Positions 23,679-34,529 of a stretch of 64,000 nt of DNA are shown in pieces (positions within the stretch are counted from its first letter, which is position 1; each line of letters opens with the position of its first letter). The stretch is taken from positions 12,472,001-12,536,000 of the forward strand of contig NC_065570.1 in NCBI RefSeq assembly GCF_937616625.2, read 5' to 3'. Under the pieces are notes generated by a model, which searched no databases, was not told where the DNA came from, and saw nothing but the letters and a program-made list of their open reading frames with translations. The DNA comes from Mercurialis annua. Its lineage: Eukaryota; Streptophyta; Magnoliopsida; Malpighiales; Euphorbiaceae. The position numbers and the translations under genes were made by a program.

Positions 23679-23721
23679 GGCGGTTCCTATATGCAAGAAT
23701 TGGCAGTTGCAGTACTAATAT

Positions 23722-23813
23722 ATTAGAGCAAATATATTTTATTAGAAGAAGAATATTTGAACTTTAGTAACAACTTTCAAAGGTTACAAGCTTGTTAATC
23801 GGATACGGAACAT
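23722..23813. other. Short spacer right of the LINE
   Basis: AT-rich sequence between the LINE TSD and the RNase H fragment. Confidence 0.4.
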
Positions 23814-24560
23814 TTACGTCAAATAAGTAATTTGTACGATAAAAAAGACACCCCATTTAGCAAGCGTATGAGCTACTTGATTACAAGATCTACTCGCGTA
23901 TTGAAATCGCACATCCCGATCTCCACGCCTTGTGAAACAGTGCTTAACCAGAATTTGTAGGTAGTCAGCTGCATTACTTTGAAGTTGCAATCTATTAAAA
24001 ATTCCTAGCGCGTCTAGTTCACGTATAACTATCTCGAATGGAAGAGAGGTAGCCATCTTCAATCCGTAAGCCATCACACTCGCTTCAACAACTTCCGTAC
24101 TCAAAATACTATGTAGGAACAACTCTCTACACTGATGAACTGTCCTCTGCCAATCTCTACAACCAGCGGTGAGAACTGACAGTCTTTTCTCAATGAAAAT
24201 GCCAACATCTGCATTAATTCTCACAACATACGTAGGTATAGGATAACTTGTTCGCCATCCATCTGACTGTCTGATACATCCAGCGTGGCCGGAATGCACG
24301 TGAAAAGGAAAGAAGCAATCCAGCATTATCAAAAACGACATTATTCTCAGCATTCTAAATCATCCACATCGTCATAATATATACCTGGATCTCTGCTCGT
24401 TTCAACATGCCAAACATATAAGGAAAGCCACTCCGGTGATGATCAGCTTCTCTCTAATCTATCCATTCTCAAACTCAGCGGAGAAGACAACCAAAAAGCC
24501 ATGGCTTCTTCACATTCTTTCACACAATGAACCCCCGATACATCTTCCACCTAACATTTC
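23814..24560 (-). pseudogene. Fragment of another LINE: zf-RVT remnant and RNase H-like domain
   Basis: The 179-residue frame 23814-24353 matches the plant LINE/RNase H-like pattern: VRINADVGIFI in place of VNVDGS, a central EVVEASVMAYGLKMA helix with the catalytic Glu, VIRELDALGIFNRLQ, and the C-terminal RSCNQVAHTLAKWGV. Upstream, 24361-24560, decayed minus-strand text keeps an H-x-C-x-C pattern and FWLSSPL typical of zf-RVT. It is not continuous with the LINE at 12996-23706. Confidence 0.7.
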
Positions 24561-24881
24561 TGGCATAACAGAACTACATTAATTCTGCGGTTTTCAAGAT
24601 TGTGCTCGATTAAGATTGTCTTGATTAGTTTAAGTATCTTCGTTTAATCACATTGCAATTAGTAGTTGTGTAGTTCTGTTTCGAATCAAATCAATTTCCG
24701 TTCTAAACGAATTGAGTTTCTTAGTCTGTTTCATTATCGAATATCTCATCCTTGTGGATACGACATCCCGGACTTTTGTCCACTTTATTACTTGTGACGA
24801 CCCGTATACTTGCGGTTTTCTTCAGCACTACCACTCTCAAATCCTAGCGCCAGTCACGATCTACGAAATTGGGTCGTGACA
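24561..24881 (+). mobile_element. LTR fragments: Athila-type 3' end joined to a Tekay-type 3' end
   Basis: About 24561-24828 ends with CTTGTGGATACGACATCCCG, TTATTACTTGTGACGACCCG and ACTTGCGG, the usual tail of Athila/Tat LTRs. Positions 24828-24881 end GAAATTGGGTCGTGACA, the 3' end of the Tekay-type LTR family seen inverted at 28916 and 48368. Both are truncated and no coding sequence accompanies them. Confidence 0.6.
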
Positions 24882-24985
24882 CAAAAACTTCCTTGGATGC
24901 TGATGAAATGCTTCCTTGCTCCTTAATCATGCACATATGATATTGAATTTGGTATGGTGGACATAAAGTGTACCTATAAAGAAAA

Positions 24986-27445
24986 TCACTTAGGTATCCA
25001 AGCAACTTTGGATCCTTGAAAGTTAATGGTTGAATAGTTCAAAGGGATTAACCTTGATTGAACTTTTCTCATATAGCAATGAATGTTTGTGTGACCATAT
25101 TTCATGCAATAGAAACATTGTATTTTATGGTTCACATGTGATTGCATTTGAGGTGATTTGGCTTTAATAGTCTCATGAGAACAAGCACAAGCATAGGAAT
25201 AAGTAGGAGCATGTGAAAATGAACGAGCATGTGAGTTCTTTTTAGATTTCTTGTTGCACTTGTGACTATATTGAGAAACATAGCCATGTCTCAAGGATTT
25301 TGGACCCATCTTGCTCTTAGCCTTTTGAACCAAGAATGGTTTAGGGTTAGGATCTTGAGCATGCACCTTCATTTCTGCAATTAGTTTGACAAATTTAGAA
25401 GGAATTTCTATCGAAGAAGTTTGAGACAAAGTGAACATCACAAATTTAGTCCCATCGGAATTAGAAGCATTTTGATTATAGCCAAGTCTAAATTTTATGG
25501 TTGGGCATCTTTGAGATACAATAATTATATCTACTGTCTCCTTTCCTTTTTGAAATCTTGAAAATTAACTTTTTAATTCAAGAATTTTATTCTTTTGTTG
25601 ATCATTTTCCTTAAGCAAGTTATCAACATTTAAACCTTGCTTACATATAGATAATAAAAGATAACTTTAAAGCTTCATTAAACAATTTTAGCTCATGAAA
25701 TTCTTGATTCAAAATAAGCATTTTATTATTAGCTTTAGAAGCTTTATTTTAAAAAGAAACATTTTCGCATTATGATCCCCACATTTAATTACCATTCATC
25801 AAGCATGCTATAAACATCATTATAATCAGCATCATCATCAATAATATCATCATCAACAACAATATCATTTTTAACATTTAATCATGCATCATGTGATTTA
25901 ACACCAATACCATCTCAAGATAAAAAGGTTATAGGGTTTACCTCAAGTGTTGGCTCTAGAGGTGGCAAATGGGTATTTTTGGGTGAGTTTGGGCGGGCTT
26001 ATTTGGATTTGGATAGTTTAGGGTTGGACAATTTTGGGTCATAATGTTTTTGGGCAGTTTTGGATTGGATAATTTTGGGTTGGGTTGGGTCATGAAAGCC
26101 CAAAAAAAACACAAAATAGAAGGTGTGATACTTGAAATTTATACACGAGATAACAAATTCAAAATAAAAAAAAAGTTAAATTGAATTATTTTTTCGAAAA
26201 ATATTATTTTCCAATGAAAATTATTTTTCAAAATGTTATTTTTCATCAATAAAAATATTTGATTTTTTTTAAAAACTATATTTATTATATTTTTCGAAAA
26301 ACAATATTTTGAAAAATAAATTATTTTTCCGGGAAAAAATATTTTTTTTTGAAAAAAAAATATTTAGAAAAATAAATTGTATAACTTCCTAATATTATTT
26401 ATTATTCAAAAAAAGTCAAATACTATTGAATTTGAAATTTGTTTGGACCTAATTTTACCAATTTGGTCATTCTTATAAAAGTATTTTGACCCAAAATATT
26501 TTGGGTTAAGATGGGTTGGATCAAAAATTATCCAAACCTTTTTTGGATAGAAATGGGATGTGTTTTCTTGGTCAGGTTGGATTGGGCAACTATTTGCTAC
26601 CTCTAGTTGGCTCCTTCTCAAATACCATTAAACACAAGTTGGCATCATAATGATTTCTATTGTTGGATTGAGAGTCATCATCCCATGAAGCTTTGGATCC
26701 TCATTTAGCACTCTTTCTTGAAGAGGAGCTACTCTCCTATGGTTGCCACTTTTGCATTTGAGCTCTTTCACTCTTTTGGTGAGCTTCAAGATTTTTTCCT
26801 CATTGCTTTCCTTCTTGTTTTCTTCAAATTATGAAGCCTTGAAAGCAATGTTGTCTTCCTTTATCTTCTCCTTTTAGATGTTCTTAATGTAGGACATCTC
26901 ATGAAAGAGTAGCTTGCCAATCAACTCATCCATTCTTAAGGTGGATAAGTCAAGAGCTTCTTCAATAGTGGTCACCTTGGGTTGCCACAAAATAATAGGG
27001 AGGAATCTTAAGATTTTACCATTTATCTCCCTTAGCTTGTAGACTTTTCCAGTGCCTCGAGACTTGTAATAATCCTAAGGAATCTTGAGGTTATCCAGGA
27101 AACATCTTCATGAGGCAAGAACTTGAAGCCTTTATATTCTCCAAGAAGTAACTGAAGCTTCTTTGCCTTGACTTGAGTAGTACTTTCATGATAGTTCTCT
27201 AGAGTTTCCCATATTTGCTTTGCACAAGTGAAATTTTGAATTATACCTTGTTTTTCTCTAGAGATTGAGGAGATAAGAGTTGCAATGGTCTTTCTAATCA
27301 TGTTATTCTCCTTTACTTGATCTTTCGACCATTCTCTCTTCAAAAGAGCTCCATCTTTATCAATGAGATGTTTCCATCCCCTTAGAAATACACTCCAAAG
27401 ATCTACCCCTTGCATATCAGGATATTTTCCTTCAAATACTTCCAA
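24986..27445 (-). pseudogene. Copia gag remnant (SIRE/Maximus-like)
   Basis: The first part on the minus strand (27032-27445) has the UBN2-type gag core: SREKQGIIQNFTCAKQIWET and HESTTQVKAKKLQLLLGEY. The middle (26620-27030) is a charged region with decayed frames. The last part (24986-25441) carries the knuckle CFYCMKYGHTNIHC and ends GSKVAWIPK, which precedes the protease in SIRE-type elements. No protease, integrase or RT follows. A hAT MITE (25957-26605) interrupts it, and the LTR at 27507 cuts its 5' side. Confidence 0.7.
25957..26605. mobile_element. hAT MITE with perfect 8-bp TSD
   Basis: Ends TAGAGGTGGCAAATGG and, on the other strand, TAGAGGTAGCAAATAG form the terminal inverted repeat. 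GTTGGCTC is duplicated at 25949-25956 and 26606-26613. The 649-bp interior has GGGTTGGG-type subterminal repeats and no transposase. It is inserted in the Copia gag remnant. Confidence 0.88.
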
Positions 27446-27506
27446 ATTTTGTAATATAATCCATCAAAAAAAGGTTTGGGAGTGATAAAAAAATTTCGGT
27501 AACCAT

Positions 27507-28910
27507 TGATAGGAGTAAAATACTCATATATTCTAAAGTCGTTTTTATTATGTTTTGATACATTTTAACACGTATTTTGAGGTGTTTTAGTGTCTTATCA
27601 TATGTGTATGCATTTCAGGAGCATTGGAGCGTAATGGAGACTATTTGGCTAAAAAACCGGAAAGAGCCGGCAAAGAATCGATTCGGCAAAGTCTTGGAGC
27701 AAGAAAGCGGTGGAGAGGCCTATTTAAGTCATGCCACGATCGTGACCCTAAGCCAAGGGAAGGTCACGATCGTGACCTAGCATAAGAGTTGTACCGAAAC
27801 TTTCCCAATGAAGCATGTCACGATCGTGAATCCAACTTAAAGAGGAGGTCACGATCGTGACCAAGGCAAAAAGAAGGATTTTAGATTTCAGATTTTAAGG
27901 CTCAAGACTTAGGCCTACTTCGTTATTTGGCCAAACACTCTTGTAATAATTGTCTTTTATTCCTTTTCTATGAGTACTATATAAACAACTTTATCTCTTC
28001 TTTTAGGGTATGTCTCATTAGTGTAGGAGACATCAATTTTAGGGTAGCTTTTAGTTTTTATTGTTCTCTCAACTCTTAGAATAGAATCAACATTGTTCTT
28101 GGTGTTCTTGAGGATTATTTCCAGATTTTTATAACTTGGGTTTATCTTCATTAATACAAGCTTTTGGTTTTCCATCTTCATTATCTTGTTATGATATTGC
28201 TTCCCTTCATCCTTAAGGTAATTACTCTAACTTTTATTATGTTTATTGATTATTGTTTAGTAATTAATGTTTGCTTAGTTATGAGTAGCTAAACCCCTAG
28301 TTTAGGAGTTGTTATGATTGCCATTTATGATTGCTAGATGATTGGATAGGATTGTATGGCTTAGGGTTTAGTTGACTTTATTAGTCTTTGATTAGTGTTT
28401 GATGTGAGGACGAGAGTTAAACTAATCAAATAGACCTAGTTAAACATGAGCTTAGTACCTAGATGCACGAGACTGATTTAGGGCTTAAGCGGTTGTGAGT
28501 TTGCGGACTAATCAGATTGATTGATGTAGTCGACATCTAATTACATGAGAGTGAGTTGGATTTTGACTTATTAATCAATTGTCGGTTCTTCGACTTCCGG
28601 CTCGAGAGAGCGGATTTGGATACCTTAGAATGACTTGACGCGAACCAATACTCTATACCCGACCTTTCTACCTAGGAATTGTTTTGGCATGATTAGCAAT
28701 CCTTAGGCGCTTTTAATAATAGTTTTTAATCCTTTAATCAATTAGTTGTTCAATTGTTGTTTGTTTTATAGTTTAATTGTTGTTTTCTTTAGTTCATTTC
28801 CATAGTGTTAATCGAAAAACCAAGCACTCGTTTGCTAAACGAATTCGAGTTCAAAATCATATTTCACTCACTTTAAACCTCTCATGTCTGTGGGTTCGAC
28901 AACTCGGACT
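27507..28910 (+). mobile_element. Athila/Tat-type LTR, 3' end truncated
   Basis: Starts TGATAGGAGTAAAATACTC like the LTRs at 40605, 42551 and (inverted) 47682. It contains a palindrome array at 27735-27859, a TATA box TATATAAA at 27978-27985, a polypyrimidine CTTCTTTTAG start region, and ends with TGTGGGTTCGACAACTCGG, just short of the normal LTR terminus. The Tekay-type LTR at 28916 interrupts it there. No internal region follows. Confidence 0.75.
27735..27859. promoter_or_regulatory. Four CACGATCGTG palindromes upstream of the LTR TATA box
   Basis: Perfect 10-bp palindromes CACGATCGTG lie at 27735, 27765, 27819 and 27850, mostly within GGTCACGATCGTGACC. Steps are 30, 54 and 31 bp, giving near-symmetric spacing. 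The array ends about 120 bp upstream of the TATA box. All four copies are intact although the LTR is old enough to be truncated. A binding role is inferred. Confidence 0.8.
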
Positions 28911-29513
28911 AAAAGTGTCATGACCCATTTTCATGAATCAGGACCGGCACTAGGGTATGTATAATGGAGTACCAAAACCCGTAACAAGCCTTGGAAAATA
29001 TACAAACACATAACCTGCAAGAAAACCACTGCTCGGGGGCAACCGAGACTCCAACCTAATTCTAGCAGTTCATAATATTCAACAATTAAATAATAAATGC
29101 CCGGCCATCTCCGAGTCTCCAACGTGGCATAAATATAAAACCAGATTTATCAATGCCAAAGCAATAATAAATCCAGTCGGACCAATCCGACAACAAAATA
29201 GAATAATAAAGACATCTAGTTACTACTACGGTCTAAGAATGAAAATCGGTTTGACAGCTTTATTAAAATAAAATAAAACCTCCAAGGAAAATAAAGAAAT
29301 TCAGAGATCAGCTGACTCGCTCAAAATCATAAACCTGAAAAAAGTAGGAAAACAACGGGGTCAGATATACTGAGATGAGTTCATACCACTATTTACATTT
29401 ATTAAGTGGAAAACCTTTGAAATAATTAAAAACATTTTATATAAACATTACGATTAATAGTTGGAACCCTAATACACAATATTCTAAATAATACGTAAAT
29501 CAAAAAGGCATGG

Positions 29514-29635
29514 TCCCGAGAGCTGAGCTACATCGAGTTACCACCGACCACACTTAATCCATATCCAGAGTCCCGAGAGCTGAGCTACACCGAGTTACTC
29601 TACTTGGTCCCGAGAGCTATGCTCACACCGAATTA
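29514..29635 (-). repeat. Three direct repeats inside the Tekay-type LTR
   Basis: TCCCGAGAGCTGAGCTACA (third copy diverged) begins at 29514, 29571 and 29608, steps 57 and 37 bp. The same relative place in other Tekay-type LTRs here holds repeats of a different sequence (49421-49490 and 55885-55998). Confidence 0.75.
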
Positions 29636-31411
29636 ACACAATTCACAATATACCTTACCCAGATCATTACCGGTGCGAACGCAGTTTTAATAAATCCCAT
29701 TAGGTAGCATGTTCCAACTAAGAGCCATAATGGAAAAATAGTTCACAATTGTACGTATGCAATACATAGATATTAAAATAACAATTTACTTAATAAATCG
29801 GTAAATATTAAGTACAAACTCACTGCTTGCTAATCCACCAGATTACCTGGCAACCAACTAATCCTGGTTTGTCTTCGAAGCACGAATGGTGGATGAGTCT
29901 AAATAATATAAATAATTATTAAAACAGATCCTTACTCTAGAGAGTACTAGACACCACGTAGGACCAACATAATTTATAAATCAAGATATAGCCATACAGA
30001 GTAACACAATACTCAAATAAATTATAATGCCCAAAATAATACAAGTCTATTGAGTTCTCGCTTTAAAATTCATTACAGAAAATATTATTTAAATAAATAT
30101 TTAATAATAAATCAATTCTATTTCCAATTAGTGGGTTAGCCGAGTTACCGATAACTACTAAGCTACCTCACTTGCCGGGTGATGCAAGTGTAACCCGACC
30201 CAAACATTTATCAAAAATATAAACCGCAGTTTATAATTCCAAAAATAATAATAATAAATCATAATTGAAAAACGGAACTCAACAGCTTTAAATAAAAGTA
30301 ACCAATATTTACCGACTATTATTTGACTAAAATAAATTAAGAAATAAATTTAAAATCTCAATTGAAATTTAGCCAACACGCCAAGCCAAAAATATAAAAA
30401 AAAATTAATAATTAACCAAGTAATTACATAATTTTTTAGGTTATAAATAAAGATCGTTTCTAAATTAAAATAATCAAAACAATCTAAATTGAAATCGATA
30501 CATTGAAAATATTTTTAGATTTAAATAATTTTATCTATTAGAATTTTAGAAATGGAAACGATAATTTAATATCCGGATTCAAATCGAAATTAATTCAATG
30601 ACCTTTGATTAATAAACCAAATCAAAAGAATTCAAAATCAAATGGACCAACAATTAAACACCAACATCCTTAAGCCCACGCCTATTTCAATAAAAAATAA
30701 GGAACCAAAATGAAGCCCAACAATTTAGAACAATAAGGCCATTACCGTCTAACACCAAATTCATAACTCATCTTCCTCAAATAAAGCCATTATTTGAAAT
30801 TTACAATTCATATAACCATATCAATTAAGCTAAGCAATTAATTTCCATAATCGTGAATCAGTGGACAATAACAACTCACATTTAAATCACACAATCAATA
30901 ACCAATTCAGATTATCATTTTTTTAAAGCGACATAATATACAGTTTAGAACAATAATCCTTCGACAGAAACCATGAGACCGGAACCGGTAATTAACGAAG
31001 AACAGACGATGCAATCTATAAAAACTAGCGTAAATCAGTTAACAAGCAACCTTAGTAATTAGTTAAAGCCTTAGGAACCACATAACAACTTTATCAAAAA
31101 ACAAAACCTTCGCCAGTAACATCAAGAGCAAGGCAGTAAAAATTATTCTCAAAAGCGATGAAACGACGGGGCGTATAACGGATAGATTAATGTACCGAAT
31201 TACGATTTTAAAGCTTAGGATTGTAGAGGATTATGTCTACTACAACTGAGACGAGACAGATCCCAATTCAATGCTAAAACAAACGAGATATTGATGAGAA
31301 ACGGAACATTGCGCTATTGAACTAAAACTGAAAATAGAGAAGGATGCTTACCGATTTCACGAGCAATTTGATGGATTTCTTTGACGAACGAAATCAGAGA
31401 ACAAAGTGTTT

Positions 31412-31702
31412 GTGCTCCTCCTCCGGCAGCTCCTGGCCTGAGGAGCTGCTGCTCCTCATGCCAGGAGCATATGCTCCTCCGTTGAGGAGCAGATGCTCCT
31501 CGCCTGAGGAGCAGCTCCTCAGGCGAGGAGCAGCTCCTCAGGCGAGGAGCAGCTCCTCAGGCGAGGAGCAGCTCCTCAGGCGAGGAGCAGACCTGCTCCT
31601 CCGTTTAGGAGCAGATGCTCCTCGCCTGAGGAGCAGAAGGTCCTCAACGGAGGAGCAGAAAGCTCCTCCGTTAAGGGCTGGAGGAGGAGCAGCCTCCTCC
31701 GG
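31412..31702. repeat. GAGGAGC/GCTCCTC palindrome array
   Basis: The 15-mer GAGGAGCAGCTCCTC is a palindrome around a single A. It begins at 31506, 31525, 31544 and 31563 in an exact 19-bp tandem, with a fifth unit start at 31582. Looser variants fill 31412-31702. The array lies toward the 5' end of the minus-strand LTR and creates a low-complexity plus-strand frame (31344-31742) that I do not regard as a gene. Confidence 0.85.
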
Positions 31703-32113
31703 AAATTTCATATTTTTTTATTTTTTTAAATTAAATTTTTAATTTATTTTATAGAGAAGAAAGTTTTTTTGGTATAATTTATAACATTAAAAAACTTTTA
31801 GATTTTTTAATAAAAATGAAGGACCTATTTTGAATATTAATCAAATGAAAAGAATTCAATTTGATGCATCATGTGCAATTGAAAACCAAAAATCCGAAAT
31901 AGAGTATAATTGAAAAAATTACTACGTCAGGGTGGAATTGAAAACTAAAGCAAAGGTCGGAGTTTTTTCAGCCTATTAGCCTAAACTAACTTAAATTTAG
32001 CAAGTAAATTACATAAAAAAGTTGAGTAAAATACAAAGTTTATTGCCCGTCGTTTCAAAAACAAAGTTTAATATAGGTACATTAATGGGATAGTGCATGC
32101 AAAGAAATTCAAT

Positions 32114-32920
32114 CTAAATTCTAGAAAACAAGCCAAAAGATGGATTGATAGTTGTAAAGCCACCATCTAATGCTAGATTATGTCCACTAACATACTTAGA
32201 TTCATCACTTGCCAAGTAAACTGCAGCATCTGCAACATCTTCTTGCTTCAATTTCACCTCTTTAAGATTGGAATACACACCACCGCGACTTCCATCTTCA
32301 TCCATCTTGAAGAATTTCGTAGCTAAAGGAGTTTCGATAAAATAAGGAGACAAACAGTTAACCCTAATTCCATACCGTCCGAGCTCAGCAGCAGCATTTT
32401 TTGCTAAACCTACAGTTCCATGCTTCGTACTTGTGTATGCATGAGAAGCAACGCCGCCGATGCTCGAACAGACACTACCGATCGTAATAATGCTACCCTG
32501 CCGAGCTGGAACCATTACTCGAGCAGCGTGTTTAGTGCCTAGGAAAGGTCCTACCAAGTTTACGCTCAACACTTTTTCAAAATCAGCTAATTCATTGTCG
32601 GTGATGTTAGGTTTGCGTGGATCAGCCACGGCTGCGTTATTCACCATTATATCGAGCTTACCGAAAATGGATACGGCAGCGTCTACGGCTCTTTTGACGT
32701 CCGATTCTACGGTTACGTCACAATGTATGAACTTGGCTACGTCGTGTCCGAGATCATTCGCTACGGATTGACCTAAGTCGTCTTGAATGTCCGCGATTAC
32801 CACTTTAGCTCCTTGTTTACGGAAGGTCCGTGCAATGCACTCTCCTATGGCCGTAGCTGCTCCAGTGATTAGAGCCACCTTGCCTTCTAATCTACAATAT
32901 TTAAGGGTTTTACATTTCAA
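32114..32920 (-). CDS. Short-chain dehydrogenase/reductase (secoisolariciresinol dehydrogenase / momilactone A synthase-like)
   Basis: A classical NAD(P)-dependent SDR of the SDR110C type, which oxidises secondary alcohols in plant specialised metabolism. Residues 19-26 are the cofactor loop TGAATAIG; the usual middle Gly of TGxxxGIG is Ala. Asp44 at the end of strand 2 suggests NAD preference. NNAA is at 94-97, and the catalytic tetrad is Asn121, Ser149, Tyr162 and Lys166 (AYTSTKH). The C-terminus DGGFTTINPSFGLF is typical of the family. A splice acceptor (ATATTGTAG) lies exactly where this family has its only intron, before LEGKVALITG, so coding probably starts at 32891 in exon 2, and the first ten residues of the open frame (MKCKTLKYCR) are probably intron read-through. 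I could not find a convincing exon 1 upstream within a few hundred bases. Substrate cannot be told from sequence. Confidence 0.85.
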   Translation of the reverse strand: MKCKTLKYCRLEGKVALITGAATAIGECIARTFRKQGAKVVIADIQDDLGQSVANDLGHDVAKFIHCDVTVESDVKRAVDAAVSIFGKLDIMVNNAAVADPRKPNITDNELADFEKVLSVNLVGPFLGTKHAARVMVPARQGSIITIGSVCSSIGGVASHAYTSTKHGTVGLAKNAAAELGRYGIRVNCLSPYFIETPLATKFFKMDEDGSRGGVYSNLKEVKLKQEDVADAAVYLASDESKYVSGHNLALDGGFTTINPSFGLFSRI

Positions 32921-33010
32921 TCAATCATGTAATAACTCATTATAATAATTATTTTGTTAACAATTTAAGATATGCTTTCGACTCATCAATATATCAATAT
33001 ATATAATATA

Positions 33011-33060
33011 AAGTGGAACCCAAAAACACTATACATTAAACAGTGTTTTTGGGTTCACTT
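33011..33060. repeat. 50-bp hairpin upstream of the dehydrogenase
   Basis: AAGTGGAACCCAAAAACACT (33011-33030) pairs with the segment 33042-33060, with one unpaired G and an 11-nt loop. It lies about 120 bp upstream of exon 2, in the presumed intron. It may be a tiny MITE or fold-back. Confidence 0.75.
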
Positions 33061-34007
33061 ACTATTCTATTCATTATTGTTCTATTATTTTCGGCAATGT
33101 GAGGATTCATTTGTGCCACATTTTGACTCTATTGGTAAATTCCAACTCTTTCGAATTTAAAAGGACAAATTTTCTCATTTATTTACATAAAGCCCAAAGC
33201 ATAACCAATATATTTTTGTTTTATCTTCACCATTAGCTTGAAATTTATTATAAAGGCCATTCTTTCAAAAAGAAATTACAAGAAAGCCTTAATTATCTTT
33301 GTTTGTGTACAGATTATCTCTTGGGGTAGTTAAGGGATGTGATCAACGATCCATTAAATGGCTACAAATTACAATCCCTTTTAAACGGCTAAAATTTAGA
33401 TGTTTGCTATTTACTTAAAACAACTTACATAGTTAATATTACTTGGATTAAAATGATTAATCATTATATTTTATATTAATTTATTAGTCATATACTTAAA
33501 TAATAAAGTTTTCGGATTAACATAAATAAAATATTTCATTAAAAAAATAAATAATATTATTCTTACTATAAAAATACATGTATATTTATTCATATAAGTT
33601 TAAAATAATTCATCATGATGTTTTTTGGATATAAAAATAACACTAATATTTAGGAACTCTATTAAATTTTTCATATAAACAATAATGTTTTAGAATATTT
33701 CAAATATGACACTCAGTCAGTCCTTATATCAACAAAACTTACAATTGCTTCAAAAATTATAATAAAGGATCAAATTGATTAAACTTAAGCTATTTTAATA
33801 AGTTAGTCTATAATTTTAATAAAATAAAAAATCAATATTATTATTAAGAACTTAAATTTTAAAAAGAAAAAAGATAGTATAATAAAATAACAATATGATT
33901 TATTATATATTGTTGTACTGAGAAAAATAAAATAAAAAAATTAATTATAAATTTATTTAAAATATCAAATTGTTATAATTTATACTTAATAAAGTATCAT
34001 ATTTACC
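33061..34007. other. AT-rich spacer
   Basis: No gene or transposon end recognised. Possible location of exon 1 and promoter of the dehydrogenase, but no candidate met the required splice phase. Confidence 0.35.
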
Positions 34008-34115
34008 AACGAGCTGTAACTCAAATGATATAAATATTGGACATCAAATTGCTAAGGTCGTGAATTTAAATTCTCCTACAAGCATTCCGCCCTCCTCAGT
34101 TATCAAAAAAACTAA
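34008..34115 (+). mobile_element. tRNA-derived SINE-like fragment
   Basis: GAGCTGTAACTCAAATGATA resembles the A-box region and GGTCGTGAATTTAAATTC the B-box region of plant tRNA-derived SINEs, with the typical linking text TTGGACATCAAATTGCTAAG. An A-rich stretch follows at about 34105. No clear TSD. Confidence 0.55.
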
Positions 34116-34178
34116 TATCTATAGTTATTTTTATAAATTCTAGACTATCTTAATTTTTTCGATAAATTTTAATTTATG

Positions 34179-34181
<3 letters not shown>

Positions 34182-34262
<81 letters not shown>
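34182..34262. repeat. (TA)n microsatellite
   Basis: About 40 uninterrupted TA units. A shorter tract lies at 34503-34527. Confidence 0.97.
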
Positions 34263-34265
<3 letters not shown>

Positions 34266-34498
34266 ACATTCGACATACAGTAAAAAGAAATCTGAATTAA
34301 TTTATGTATTAGTTCAATAAATTAAAATTTTAAAATAATTTTATAATTAGTAATAAAATAAAAAAACAAAATAACTTTTCAGATTTAAGTTCATTATGTA
34401 ATTAATAACTAATAATTAAATCAATAAATAAAAAATTATTCATTAGCTTAAATTTACAACTATCCCTATTTCTTTATTACTTACGTATTTTTCCTTTT

Positions 34499-34529
<31 letters not shown>

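Larger units (their letters stand above)
12996..23706 (-). mobile_element. Near full-length L1-type LINE with a nested Copia element
   Basis: The element reads on the minus strand from 23706 to 12996. Both sides carry the same 15-mer TTGCAGTACTAATAT (12981-12995 and 23707-23721), the TSD of target-primed reverse transcription. A short poly(A) (T run from 12996 on the plus strand) marks the 3' end. Removing the nested Copia element and one copy of its TSD leaves about 5.2 kb. ORF1 and ORF2 are both present and separated by 30 bp. It carries one frameshift in ORF1 and three stop codons in ORF2 and is therefore probably inactive, but it is young enough to keep a perfect TSD. Confidence 0.9.
28916..31980 (-). 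mobile_element. Tekay-type chromovirus LTR, 5' boundary unresolved
   Basis: The plus-strand start TGTCATGACCC is the reverse complement of the GGGTCGTGACA-type LTR end, and the next bases (GGCACTAGGGTA, AAACCCGTAACAAGCC) match the family at 48368. AACAACGGGGTCAGAT near 29354 is a second family landmark shared with 49036 and, inverted, 56110. The right (LTR 5') boundary lies somewhere between about 31750 and 32010; I could not fix it. It is inserted into the Athila-type LTR ending at 28910. Confidence 0.6.

Noticed and set aside
27735..27859. Palindromic repeats with about 30-bp spacers could be read as a CRISPR array
   Set aside because: Only four copies, unequal spacers, plant LTR context with TATA box, and no cas genes.
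31344..31742. 132-residue plus-strand open frame
   Set aside because: It is the GAGGAGC palindrome array translated; low complexity, no domain, and equally open in other frames.
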